A DNA stretch of 11,763 bases from JBFKUL01 sp041635755 (GCA_041635755.1 JBFKUL010000074.1:1-11763), one strand, 5' to 3'; shown: positions 1 through 6,648, counted from the first letter of the stretch. Notes: generated by a model from the letters alone, not told the origin. Translations and numbers: made by a program.

Positions 1-188
1 CGCTCGCGCTGCGTTTGCGCGTCGCGGCGCAACGCGTCGCGCTCGCCGCTCAGGGTGCGATTGGCCGCGGCCAGGCGCTCGCCCTCGTCGCTCAGCCCCC
101 GGTAGGCGAAGAACAGCGCGCCCGCGATGATGGCCAGCACGGCGATGATCGCTACATACACCAGGTTCGTTTTCTGCCTCGCCTCCAT
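1..188 (-). CDS. N-terminal part of a single-pass membrane protein with coiled-coil (truncated by window edge)
   Basis: An open minus-strand frame starts at the ATG complementary to 186-188 and runs off the left edge; about 62 codons are visible. The protein begins MEARQKTN, then has one hydrophobic membrane segment at about residues 9-28 (LVYVAIIAVLAIIAGALFF). A charged Glu/Arg/Leu/Ala-rich stretch (GERLAAANRTLSGERDALRR) follows, with the spacing of a coiled coil. This layout suggests an inner-membrane protein with a short cytoplasmic N-terminus and a periplasmic coiled coil, as in many envelope-stress, division or OmpA-linked proteins, but too little is visible to name a family. A weak GAGG lies just before the start. 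It is divergent from the small gene at 268. Confidence 0.6.
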   Translation of the reverse strand, partial: MEARQKTNLVYVAIIAVLAIIAGALFFAYRGLSDEGERLAAANRTLSGERDALRRDAQTQRE

Positions 189-267
189 GCCTCGCACGAT
201 ACCTGCGCCGGCTTGCGCGCGGCAAGTCCTGCCGCAGCGCATCGCGAGTATGCGAGGATCCCGGCTT

Positions 268-516
268 ATGTCCGGCAATCCCCAGCGGCCGTCGATGCCG
301 CTCTGGAAGCGCCTTTGGCTGCTCGTAACGGTGATCTGGGTGGTCGTCGCGCTGCTCAATGCGGCGACCATTTACCTCCTGGGCGAGCCCGCCGAGCGCG
401 GCAATGCCGTGGTGCCGCTCGCGTTTGCCGTGCTCGTGCCGGCGGTGCTCTACCTGCTCGGGTGGGGCTGGGTGCGCTGGCGCGCGGGGCGCACAGGCGG
501 CTCCGAGGAACGCTAG
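268..516 (+). CDS. Small two-TM inner-membrane protein, unknown function
   Basis: An 82-residue protein beginning MSGNPQRPSMPLWKR. The start is set by GAGGA at 254-258, nine bases before the ATG; the frame stays open further upstream but that part is neither hydrophobic nor compositionally convincing. Two membrane segments are plain: about residues 15-38 (LWLLVTVIWVVVALLNAATI) and about 46-68 (VVPLAFAVLVPAVLYLLGWG). A short loop GEPAERGN joins them, and an Arg-rich tail (RWRAGRTGGSEER) follows. The positive residues before TM1 and after TM2 predict both termini in the cytoplasm. I do not recognise the family. It is divergent from the partial gene at the left edge and convergent with the outer-membrane protein gene. 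Confidence 0.55.
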   Translation: MSGNPQRPSMPLWKRLWLLVTVIWVVVALLNAATIYLLGEPAERGNAVVPLAFAVLVPAVLYLLGWGWVRWRAGRTGGSEER

Positions 517-543
517 CGCGCCGCGACAGGACGCGAGCGCGCT
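515..543. terminator. Strong hairpin between convergent genes
   Basis: AGCGCGC-CGCG (515-525) pairs with CGCG-(bulged A)-GCGCGCT (532-543) around the loop ACAGGA, an 11-bp nearly all G:C stem. It spans the last two bases of one stop codon and reaches the stop codon of the convergent outer-membrane protein gene, so it could end transcripts from both sides. Neither side has a T-run, so it is not a textbook intrinsic terminator; it may act as a transcript-end stabiliser or a Rho-assisted stop. Confidence 0.4.
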
Positions 544-1484
544 CAGAATGGTAGCGAGGTAAAGATCCTGATGCCGGTCACGCCACCGCCTTGCCGCAAG
601 GCGACCCCGATGCGGTCGATCGGCAAGTAGGGGATCGGCAACGGCTCGCGGGTGGAAAGGCTGAACGCAAGCTCGAATTCCTCGCGCAGCCGGCTTTCGC
701 GGTTGTTGAATTGCGGGAAATCTAGGCGGCCGAAGTAGTAGTAATGCGTCGGGGTGAAGCTTAGGCGCAAGGCCTGACCGGCGAGCGTCATGCCGGTCGG
801 GAACTGGAAATCGAGTCCCGTGGCAAGAAAACCGAGGGTGTTGGTGGCGCCGCCCGAGACGCGATAGCCCGCGGTGGTCAGGCGGTTGAGCAGCGCGATC
901 TCAGTGCCGCGCGCGGTTGAAAGCAGGAAGCGGCTGCGTACGCCGAAGTCGTAGATCGTGGCCTTCTCGTCGCCCGAGATCTCGATGCCCAGGCCCGCTC
1001 CGGCATAGGGCTTGAGCGTCCAGCGTCGGGTCAGCGGGATCTCCCATTCGAGCTGCGGCACCACGCTCAGCGTGCCCACGCCGCTCGGCAGGCTCCTCCC
1101 GATCGCCTTGTTGAGGTCGTAATCGTAGAAGCCGATCGAGACCGGCAACGTGAGTTTCAGCCCCCAGTGCTCGTCCGTGGTCTCGCGCAGCACGTGTGGA
1201 AACTGCAGCTGGAGCACGGCGATCGAGCGACTTCCCGAGGCGTAGATCCCGGTGCCGAAGAGCGGAGCGTAATACCAGTCGACTACGTTCTCCGGGTCGA
1301 CCGCACCGAGCTGCGCGTGGCCCGTCGGCAGCCACGCCGCATGCAGGCAAGCGAGCATGACGAGGGCGAGCGCCATGCGTAGCGCCGCCGCGCAGCGGGA
1401 TGAATGGGCTCCGGCGTGGCACCCGGCGCGTGCGCTAGCGTACCTTCGCCGAATGCGGATCGACGTGGCCTCGTCCAATGTCAT
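543..1484 (-). CDS. Predicted outer-membrane beta-barrel protein, unknown function
   Basis: A 313-residue protein when read from the ATG at 1484, which overlaps the upstream stop codon as ATGA. An internal ATG at 1376 would put the start directly at the hydrophobic core of the signal peptide (MALALVMLACLHAAWLPTGHAQ); from 1484 there is a 36-residue Arg-rich region before it. Cleavage after GHA would give a mature start near QLGAVDPENVVDWYYAP. The rest alternates polar and hydrophobic residues with many aromatic and Gly turns (for example SIGFYDYDLN, RWTLKPYAGAGLGIEI, RLSFTPTHYYYFGRL), and the chain ends in ...TSLPF. A terminal Phe is the usual recognition signal for the BAM machinery. I cannot name a family. 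It is the last gene of the minus-strand unit and translationally coupled to the SUMF1 gene, so the two products may act together in the envelope. Confidence 0.7.
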   Translation of the reverse strand: MTLDEATSIRIRRRYASARAGCHAGAHSSRCAAALRMALALVMLACLHAAWLPTGHAQLGAVDPENVVDWYYAPLFGTGIYASGSRSIAVLQLQFPHVLRETTDEHWGLKLTLPVSIGFYDYDLNKAIGRSLPSGVGTLSVVPQLEWEIPLTRRWTLKPYAGAGLGIEISGDEKATIYDFGVRSRFLLSTARGTEIALLNRLTTAGYRVSGGATNTLGFLATGLDFQFPTGMTLAGQALRLSFTPTHYYYFGRLDFPQFNNRESRLREEFELAFSLSTREPLPIPYLPIDRIGVALRQGGGVTGIRIFTSLPF

Positions 1485-2290
1485 GGGCGAGCGGGCTCGT
1501 TCGCGCATCGAAACCCGATGTTGTGATGGCCCGCCGCCGGATTTCGCGACACGCCCAGTCCGCGTTGCGTCGCGGTTAAATGCGCGGCCGGCGAATCGTG
1601 CCCGCCGCCGCGCGTGCCGCGTATCGGGCCCGGCGTAGGATCCTCGCGCCCGTCCGTTGCGGAGTAGGGGTAAGCGCGATACGCACTCGATACCCATTCC
1701 CAGACATTGCCCGCCATGTCGAGCACGCCGTAAGGGCTCGCGCCACGCGGGTAACGGCCCACCGGCGTGGTCTCGTTCCAGCCCGCAGCGAATCGCCCAC
1801 GCGTTTCGTCCGGCGGGTCGTTGCCCCACGGAAAGCGACGAGCGTCGGTGCCGCGCGCCGCCTTCTCCCACTCGGCTTCGCTCGGCAAGCGCTTGCCGCG
1901 CCACGCACAATACGCGGTTGCACCCAGCCAGGAAGCCTCCACCACCGGGTGCGCGCCGAAACCGTCATCGGTGCGCCATCGCCCGCCGTGGCGGCGGATG
2001 CGTGCATCCGGGTCGTCTTCGTCGAAATAGCGCGCCCCGTCCGGTGCGCGCGGCCCGAGCGCTTCGAGAAACTCGGTGAACTGCGTGTTGCTGACCGGAA
2101 CACGGTCGATCTGAAATGCGGCGAGCGTGACGCGATGCGGCGGGCGCTCGTCGGCGGCGCCCTCGGCGCTGCCCATCTCGAACGCGCCCGCCGGTACGAG
2201 CACCATTTCCGATGCTTCGCGCGCCGCCGCAATCGAGATCGCAGCGGCGACCGCGCCGAGCGCGCCTATTCTAATGATCCAGGTCTTCAC
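1481..2290 (-). CDS. Exported SUMF1/FGE-fold protein lacking the catalytic cysteines
   Basis: A 269-residue protein that starts with GTG (complement of 2288-2290), giving a clear signal peptide (KTWIIRIGALGAVAAAISIAAA). The body is a SUMF1 domain (formylglycine-generating-enzyme fold): VPAGAFEMGS near 32-41, HPVVEASWLGATAYCAWRGKRLPSEAEWEKAARG over 114-147, FPWGND at 153-158, YGVLDMAGNVWEW at 187-199, RGTRGGG at 224-230 and a closing GFRCA at 259-263. True formylglycine-generating enzymes carry a Cys pair just after the RGG motif (human Cys336 and Cys341). Aligned by eye, those positions are Ser233 and Leu238 here, and the only cysteines are 128 and 262. Sulfatase activation is therefore unlikely, and no sulfatase is nearby. 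A periplasmic binding or structural role is more plausible. The gene overlaps the PsiE-like gene by 20 bp and the outer-membrane protein gene by 3 bp. Confidence 0.85.
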   Translation of the reverse strand: MKTWIIRIGALGAVAAAISIAAAREASEMVLVPAGAFEMGSAEGAADERPPHRVTLAAFQIDRVPVSNTQFTEFLEALGPRAPDGARYFDEDDPDARIRRHGGRWRTDDGFGAHPVVEASWLGATAYCAWRGKRLPSEAEWEKAARGTDARRFPWGNDPPDETRGRFAAGWNETTPVGRYPRGASPYGVLDMAGNVWEWVSSAYRAYPYSATDGREDPTPGPIRGTRGGGHDSPAAHLTATQRGLGVSRNPAAGHHNIGFRCANEPARP

Positions 2291-2684
2291 GGCGCAGCCG
2301 GCTCACCGCGAATTCGAGGCTCACCGAGGCAAGCGCGAGCATCAGAATGGCCCCCGAAACCACCAGCACGCCCTCGTTGCTCAAGTCTTTGACGTCGACC
2401 GTGAGGTAACGCGTCAGTGCGGTAATCGCGACGTAGACGAGAAAGCGCACCGGCAGGCGGCTGGTCTTGAAATAGATCCCCACCATCGCGCCGAGCTCGA
2501 GGTAGATGAACAGCAGCAGAAGGTCATCCAGCTTGGCGTAGCCTTTCTGCATGATCTCGATATAAGCAAAGACCGCTGACCAGACGATCGATGCGCCGAT
2601 CACGAACAGTCCCGCGAGGTGGAAGGCGCGCACCAGCGCGGCGCCGACGATCTCGACCTTGTCGCGAGCCTTATCTTGATTCAT
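2271..2684 (-). CDS. psiE: PsiE-family (phosphate-starvation-inducible) membrane protein
   Basis: A 137-residue protein from the ATG at 2684 (MNQDKARDKVEIVG), chosen because a perfect AAGGAGG lies six bases upstream; the frame extends further up but that part overlaps the asparaginase end. Four membrane segments are visible: about 22-44 (FHLAGLFVIGASIVWSAVF), 53-73 (LDDLLLLFIYLELGAMVGIY), 80-98 (VRFLVYVAITALTRYL) and 109-128 (VLVVSGAILMLALASVSLEF). The central block with the conserved acidic stretch in TM2 (FIYLELGAMVGIYF), then PVRFLVYVAITALTR, is typical of PsiE. E. coli PsiE is induced by phosphate starvation, but its molecular role is unclear. No Pho box was found upstream; here the gene sits 29 bp behind asparaginase and appears to be co-transcribed with it. 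Confidence 0.8.
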   Translation of the reverse strand: MNQDKARDKVEIVGAALVRAFHLAGLFVIGASIVWSAVFAYIEIMQKGYAKLDDLLLLFIYLELGAMVGIYFKTSRLPVRFLVYVAITALTRYLTVDVKDLSNEGVLVVSGAILMLALASVSLEFAVSRLRREDLDH

Positions 2685-2690
2685 GTCTGG

Positions 2691-2697
2691 CCTCCTT
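2691..2697 (-). promoter_or_regulatory. Perfect Shine-Dalgarno of the psiE-like gene
   Basis: CCTCCTT on the plus strand reads AAGGAGG on the minus strand and sits six bases before the ATG complementary to 2682-2684. It decides the start of the PsiE-like gene against the longer upstream frame. Confidence 0.8.
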
Positions 2698-2713
2698 GGT
2701 TCTGCGCCACCCG

Positions 2714-3757
2714 TTATTCGCACGCGGCGAATGCCGCGCGAACCTTGTTCGCATCGCAATCCGCGCGCAGCAACAGCTCGAGCAGCACGCGCGCCTTGTA
2801 CGGGCCAAGTCGTCCCGCCGGAATCAAGCCCCGCCGGCCGAGGTCAATCTCGGCGCCGGGGAATTCGTAGGTCTTGCGCAACAGCGGGCCGCCGCCCATG
2901 CGCCCGGCACCGATCGTGGGCATCGCCGCCGAGAGCCGTCCGAGCTTCTCGACGACCCAGGACGGGGCATGGCCGCCGCCCATCAGCGCAATGACCGCGC
3001 CGCGGTATCCAAGCCGGTCGGGCGCTGCGAGGATTGCATCGATCAGCGCGCCTTGCTCGCCCAGGCCGAGCGCGATCAGCGCCACCGGCGAGCCGCCCTG
3101 GCCCAGGCGCGCGGCGGGCGAGGCGCCGACCAGCTCGCGCACTCGTTGCTTCCACGCGCGCAAAGGACGGGCGAGCGCCAGCACGCGATCCTCGATGAGC
3201 GTCGCAAGTGGCCCGCTTTGCGGCGAATCGAAGGCGTCGATGCGCGCCGAATGCGCCTTGACCACGTCAAAGGCCGAATAGGCATGGTCAAGCATCACCA
3301 CCATCACGCCGAGCTCGGCCGCCGACGCGCGTACCCAGGGCGCCGCCGCGACGCGCGCGGCGGCCAGCAGGTTGCCGGCGCCGTCGGGCGAGGTCATCAG
3401 CGGATTGCGCATAGCGCCGATGACGATGACCGGAATCGCGACCTCGAGCAGGCAATCGAGCAGGAACGCGGTTTCCTCGATCGTGTCCGTGCCCTGCGTG
3501 ATAACGCAGGCATCGATCGCCTTTGCATCGGCGTCGCGCTGGATGCGCGCCGCGAGCGCGTAGATCTGTTCGAGCGTGAGGCTCGGGCTGGCCACTTTGG
3601 CGACGGTCTCGCCGCGCACCTCGACCACTTCGCCTAACGCCGGCACCGCCGCGGCGAGCTCGTCGGCGCCCAGCCCGGGCTTTACGCCTCCGGCGTCGCC
3701 CTTGACCATCGCGATCGTGCCGCCGAGCGCAAGCACCAGTAGACGTGGACGTTCCAT
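2714..3757 (-). CDS. L-asparaginase family amidohydrolase (cytoplasmic)
   Basis: A 347-residue protein of the bacterial asparaginase/glutaminase family, which hydrolyses L-asparagine to aspartate and ammonia. The first nucleophile motif LGGTIA has Thr14; the second motif VITQGTDTIEET gives Thr90 and Asp91; GAMRNPLMTSPDGAGNL follows at 114-130; and Lys167 in FDVVKAHS corresponds to the lysine of the Thr-Lys-Asp triad. The length matches the usual 320-350 residues. There is no signal peptide, so it should be cytoplasmic. After the first Thr (AMVKGDAGGVKPG) I see no Tyr matching the flexible-loop Tyr25 of the E. coli periplasmic enzyme, so substrate range could differ. The start at 3757 has an AGGAT about eight bases upstream, within a 14-bp palindrome. 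It is the first gene of the four-gene minus-strand unit and is divergent from the cation ATPase. Confidence 0.88.
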   Translation of the reverse strand: MERPRLLVLALGGTIAMVKGDAGGVKPGLGADELAAAVPALGEVVEVRGETVAKVASPSLTLEQIYALAARIQRDADAKAIDACVITQGTDTIEETAFLLDCLLEVAIPVIVIGAMRNPLMTSPDGAGNLLAAARVAAAPWVRASAAELGVMVVMLDHAYSAFDVVKAHSARIDAFDSPQSGPLATLIEDRVLALARPLRAWKQRVRELVGASPAARLGQGGSPVALIALGLGEQGALIDAILAAPDRLGYRGAVIALMGGGHAPSWVVEKLGRLSAAMPTIGAGRMGGGPLLRKTYEFPGAEIDLGRRGLIPAGRLGPYKARVLLELLLRADCDANKVRAAFAACE

Positions 3758-3762
3758 CTTGG

Positions 3763-3776
3763 AATCCTGCAGGATT
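3763..3776. repeat. 14-bp perfect palindrome covering the asparaginase ribosome-binding site
   Basis: AATCCTGCAGGATT is fully self-complementary. Read on the minus strand it contains the AGGAT that serves as Shine-Dalgarno for the asparaginase start at 3757. In mRNA it could fold or dimerise and hide that site; in DNA it could be a dimeric-protein operator. The function is not known. Confidence 0.5.
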
Positions 3777-3779
3777 GGA

Positions 3780-3798
3780 AGTCCGAATTTACCGGACT
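3780..3798. promoter_or_regulatory. Inverted repeat around a possible -10 element of the asparaginase unit
   Basis: Six-base arms AGTCCG (3780-3785) and CGGACT (3793-3798) flank an AT-rich centre AATTTAC. On the minus strand the centre reads TAAATT, an acceptable -10 hexamer about 30 bases before the asparaginase start; no convincing -35 was found. A repressor bound to the arms would cover the promoter. The repeat is seen directly; its role is inferred. Confidence 0.35.
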
Positions 3799-3847
3799 AC
3801 GCGTGTTTCGGGTTTGGTCGCGCCGGACCTCGCGGGCGCCGGCGCCA

Positions 3848-3861
3848 TTGACCTCGGTCAA
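3848..3861. promoter_or_regulatory. FNR/FixK-type palindromic operator upstream of the cation ATPase
   Basis: TTGACCTCGGTCAA is a perfect inverted repeat with the TTGAC-N4-GTCAA layout. It fits the FixK-type pattern TTGA-N6-TCAA and differs from the FNR consensus TTGAT-N4-ATCAA by one base in each arm. Its centre (3854.5) lies 41.5 bases before position 3896, the spacing of class II FNR-activated promoters, and CATACT (3883-3888) or TACATA (3881-3886) could be the -10 element. The site could also influence the divergent asparaginase unit. Confidence 0.5.
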
Positions 3862-3891
3862 GCGTGTTCGCGACTTGGGTTACATACTGAA

Positions 3892-6588
3892 ATGGTGACA
3901 AAAAACAGACTGAACTGGCACGCGGCACCGACGCGGGAGGTTATCGAAGCGCTGCAAACGGCACCCGGCGGCCTCGCCTCCACGGAGGCCGAGCGACGCC
4001 TTGCAGACTACGGGCCGAACGCATTGCCGCCGCCCAAGCGCCGCGGTCCGCTGCTACGTTTCGCACTTCAGTTCCACAACGTGCTGATCTATGTGCTGCT
4101 CGGCGCGGCCGTGGTCACCGCGGCGCTCGGACAATGGGTCGACACCAGCGTGATTCTCGGCGTGGTGCTGATCAACGCCATCGTCGGCTTCGTGCAGGAA
4201 GGTAAAGCCGAGCGCGCGCTCGAGGCGATTCGCGGCATGCTTTCGCCAAACGCGGTGGTGCTGCGTGACGGCGCAAAGCGCATCGTGCCGGCCGAGGCGC
4301 TGGTGCCGGGCGACGTGGTGCTGCTCGCGTCGGGCGACAAGGTGCCCGCCGACCTGCGCCTGCTCGAGACGCACTCGCTGCGCGCCGACGAGGCGGCGCT
4401 CACCGGCGAATCGGTGCCGGTCGACAAAGGCGTCGAGCCAGTCGACGCCGACAAGGTGATCGGCGACCGTAGCTCGATGGCGTACTCGGGCACGCTCGTC
4501 ACCTACGGCACCGCGACCGGCGTCGTGGTCGCGACCGGCAACGCGACCGAGATCGGCCGCATCAGCAAGCTGATCTCGGAGGTGACCGAGCTCACCACAC
4601 CGCTGCTTCGCAAGCTGGCGCGCTTCAGCCACTGGCTGACAGTGGCGATCCTCGTGCTCACGGTGATCACGTTCGCGGTCGGATTCCTGTGGCGAGGCTA
4701 CACGGCGGCGGAGATGTTCCTCGCTGCGGTCGGGCTCGCGGTGGCGGCGATCCCCGAAGGCCTGCCCGCGATCATGACCATCACGCTCGCGATCGGCGTG
4801 CAGCGCATGGCGCGCCGCAGGGCGATCATCCGGCGCCTGCCGGCGGTCGAGACGCTCGGCTCAGTGACCGTGATCTGCTCGGACAAAACCGGAACGCTGA
4901 CGCGCAACGAGATGACGGTGCGCCGCGCGCTCACCGCGGAGGCCGACTACGACGTCGAAGGCGAGGGCTACGCGCCGCACGGCGCGATCCGCGGCGGCGA
5001 ACCGCCGGTCCACGGTCATGTAGACCCGCTGCTGCGCGAGCTGGCGCTGGCGGCATTGCTGTGCAACGACGCGCAGCTGAATCCGGCCGATGGGGGCTGG
5101 AGGCTGGAAGGCGATCCGACTGAGGGCGCGCTGCTCGCCTTCGGCATGAAGGCGCGGCTCGAGCCTGGCGAAGAGGGCGAGCGCCGGCCGCGACACGACG
5201 TGATCCCCTTCGAGTCGCAGCATCGCTTTATGGCGACGCTGCACGGCGGCGAGCCCGGCAGCATGATCTACGCCAAGGGCGCGCCCGAGCGCATCTTCGC
5301 CATGTGCGACACCGAGCGCACGAGCGAGGGGGCGCGGCCGCTCGATCGGGCGCAGTGGACGGCGCGCATCGACGAGCTGGCCGGTTCGGGCCTACGGCTG
5401 CTCGCGCTTGCGGCGCGCGCTGCCGAGCCTGGGCAGCAGCAGCTCGAGATGTCCCACGCGGAGGAAGGATTCGTGCTGCTCGGCGTGCTCGGCATCATCG
5501 ATCCGCCGCGCGAGGAGGCGATCGACGCGGTGCGCCAGTGCCGCGAGGCCGGCATTCGGGTAAAGATGATCACCGGCGATCATGCGGTCACGGCATGCGC
5601 GGTCGGCGCGATGCTCGGCATCGGCGACGGGCGTACCGCGCTTGCCGGGCCCGAGATCGAGCGCATGAGCGATGCCGAGCTCGAGCGCGTCGTGCCGGAC
5701 ACGGACGTTTTCGCGCGCGCGAGCCCGGAGCACAAGCTGCGCCTGGTCCAGGCGCTGCAGAAGCACGGCGAGGTCGTGGCAATGACCGGCGATGGCGTGA
5801 ATGACGCCCCGGCGCTCAAGCGCGCCGATGTCGGCGTGGCCATGGGGCGCAAGGGCACCGAAGCGGCGAAAGAGGCCGCCGAGATGGTGCTCGCGGACGA
5901 CAACTTCGCCTCGATCGCGCACGCGGTCGAGGAAGGGCGCACGGTCTACGATAATCTGCGCAAGTCGATCGTGTTCATCATGCCGACGAGCGGCGGCGAG
6001 GCGGGCGCGCTGCTGGTGGCGATCGCCCTCGGCCTGACGCTGCCCATCACTCCGGTGCAGATCCTGTGGGTCAATATGGTGACCGCGGTCACGCTTTCGC
6101 TCGCGCTCGCGTTCGAGGTCGCCGAGCCGCGCGTTATGGAACGTGCGCCGCGCGCGCCCGAGGCGCCAATCCTGTCGGGCTTTGTCCTGTGGCGCATCCT
6201 GATGGTGACGCTGATTCTGGTGGTGGGCGTAGTCGGGCTGTTCGAGTGGATGCTTGGGCGGGGCGCGAGCATCCAGGCTGCGCGAACGGTCGCGGTCAAC
6301 ACGCTGGTGATGGGCGAGATGGTGTACCTGTTCAACAGTCGCCACCTCATCGACAGCGTGCTCTCGCGCGAAGGACTGTTCGGCAACGCGATCGCGCTCT
6401 ACGCGGTGGGCATCCTCGCGCTATTGCAGGCGGCGATGACCTACGCGCCGCCCATGCAGCGGCTCTTCGGCACTGCGCCGCTCGATGCGACCGGCTGGGC
6501 CGCCGTGGCCGCGTTCGGCATGACGCTGTTCGTGATCGTCGAGGCCGAGAAGCTGGTGGTTCGGCGCTTCGTTTCGCGCGCGGTTTAG
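3892..6588 (+). CDS. P2-type cation-transporting ATPase (HAD-type, Ca2+/Mn2+-ATPase-like)
   Basis: An 898-residue inner-membrane ion pump driven by ATP. The start at 3892 is chosen because the conserved N-terminal cation-ATPase domain begins at once (WHAAPTREVIEAL); the frame is open from 3745 but that part is not family-like, and no clear Shine-Dalgarno exists. Motifs: actuator TGES at 171-174, TM4 PEGLP at 288-292, phosphorylation site DKTGT at Asp331, nucleotide-domain KGAPE (start about 463), MITGDH in the P-domain, and TGDGVND at 632-638. Ten membrane segments (TM1-2, 3-4, 5-10) match P2 pumps. Of the SERCA Ca2+ ligands, Glu289, Glu703, Asn728, Thr731 and Glu809 are kept, but Asn768 is replaced by Ser700 and Asp800 by Ala732. 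The ion is thus uncertain: Ca2+, Mn2+ or a monovalent cation. A similar pump in Pseudomonas (PA1429) is, as I recall, in the Anr regulon, in line with the FNR-type site upstream. It is followed by a terminator-like hairpin. Confidence 0.93.
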   Translation: MVTKNRLNWHAAPTREVIEALQTAPGGLASTEAERRLADYGPNALPPPKRRGPLLRFALQFHNVLIYVLLGAAVVTAALGQWVDTSVILGVVLINAIVGFVQEGKAERALEAIRGMLSPNAVVLRDGAKRIVPAEALVPGDVVLLASGDKVPADLRLLETHSLRADEAALTGESVPVDKGVEPVDADKVIGDRSSMAYSGTLVTYGTATGVVVATGNATEIGRISKLISEVTELTTPLLRKLARFSHWLTVAILVLTVITFAVGFLWRGYTAAEMFLAAVGLAVAAIPEGLPAIMTITLAIGVQRMARRRAIIRRLPAVETLGSVTVICSDKTGTLTRNEMTVRRALTAEADYDVEGEGYAPHGAIRGGEPPVHGHVDPLLRELALAALLCNDAQLNPADGGWRLEGDPTEGALLAFGMKARLEPGEEGERRPRHDVIPFESQHRFMATLHGGEPGSMIYAKGAPERIFAMCDTERTSEGARPLDRAQWTARIDELAGSGLRLLALAARAAEPGQQQLEMSHAEEGFVLLGVLGIIDPPREEAIDAVRQCREAGIRVKMITGDHAVTACAVGAMLGIGDGRTALAGPEIERMSDAELERVVPDTDVFARASPEHKLRLVQALQKHGEVVAMTGDGVNDAPALKRADVGVAMGRKGTEAAKEAAEMVLADDNFASIAHAVEEGRTVYDNLRKSIVFIMPTSGGEAGALLVAIALGLTLPITPVQILWVNMVTAVTLSLALAFEVAEPRVMERAPRAPEAPILSGFVLWRILMVTLILVVGVVGLFEWMLGRGASIQAARTVAVNTLVMGEMVYLFNSRHLIDSVLSREGLFGNAIALYAVGILALLQAAMTYAPPMQRLFGTAPLDATGWAAVAAFGMTLFVIVEAEKLVVRRFVSRAV

Positions 6589-6603
6589 CGAAGCGCTATG
6601 GGG

Positions 6604-6648
6604 GCCGCCCGCCCTTTGACGGGCTCAGGCGGCTGCGGCGCTTTTTTT
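6604..6648 (+). terminator. Terminator-like hairpin with T-run after the ATPase gene
   Basis: GCCGCC (6604-6609) and GCCC (6611-6614) pair with GGGC (6621-6624) and GGCGGC (6628-6633) around the loop TTTGAC. An alternative pairing of GCCGC with GCGGC (6635-6639) brings the stem close to a seven-T run at 6642-6648. It starts 15 bases after the ATPase stop codon. It lies within the 3' end of the convergent transaldolase gene, whose stop codon is at 6625-6627. Confidence 0.5.

Noticed and set aside
1485..1910. N-terminal extension of the outer-membrane protein frame up to 1910
   Set aside because: This part overlaps the conserved SUMF1 coding sequence in another frame and is not protein-like; the signal peptide and the ATGA overlap point to a start at 1484 or 1376.
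1481..2290. Functional formylglycine-generating enzyme
   Set aside because: The required Cys pair after the RGG motif is absent and no sulfatase gene is nearby.
2591..3637. 348-codon plus-strand open frame
   Set aside because: Antisense to asparaginase, whose catalytic motifs are intact; Arg/His-rich shadow.
2271..3757. Pho-regulon control of the psiE-containing unit
   Set aside because: No recognisable Pho box repeats were found before psiE or before asparaginase.
3745..3891. ATPase start at 3745
   Set aside because: It would overlap the asparaginase start and run through three palindromic regulatory elements; the added residues do not resemble the family N-terminus, which begins right after 3892.
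5392..6345. 317-codon minus-strand open frame
   Set aside because: Antisense to the C-terminal half of the ATPase; no motif, composition of a shadow frame.
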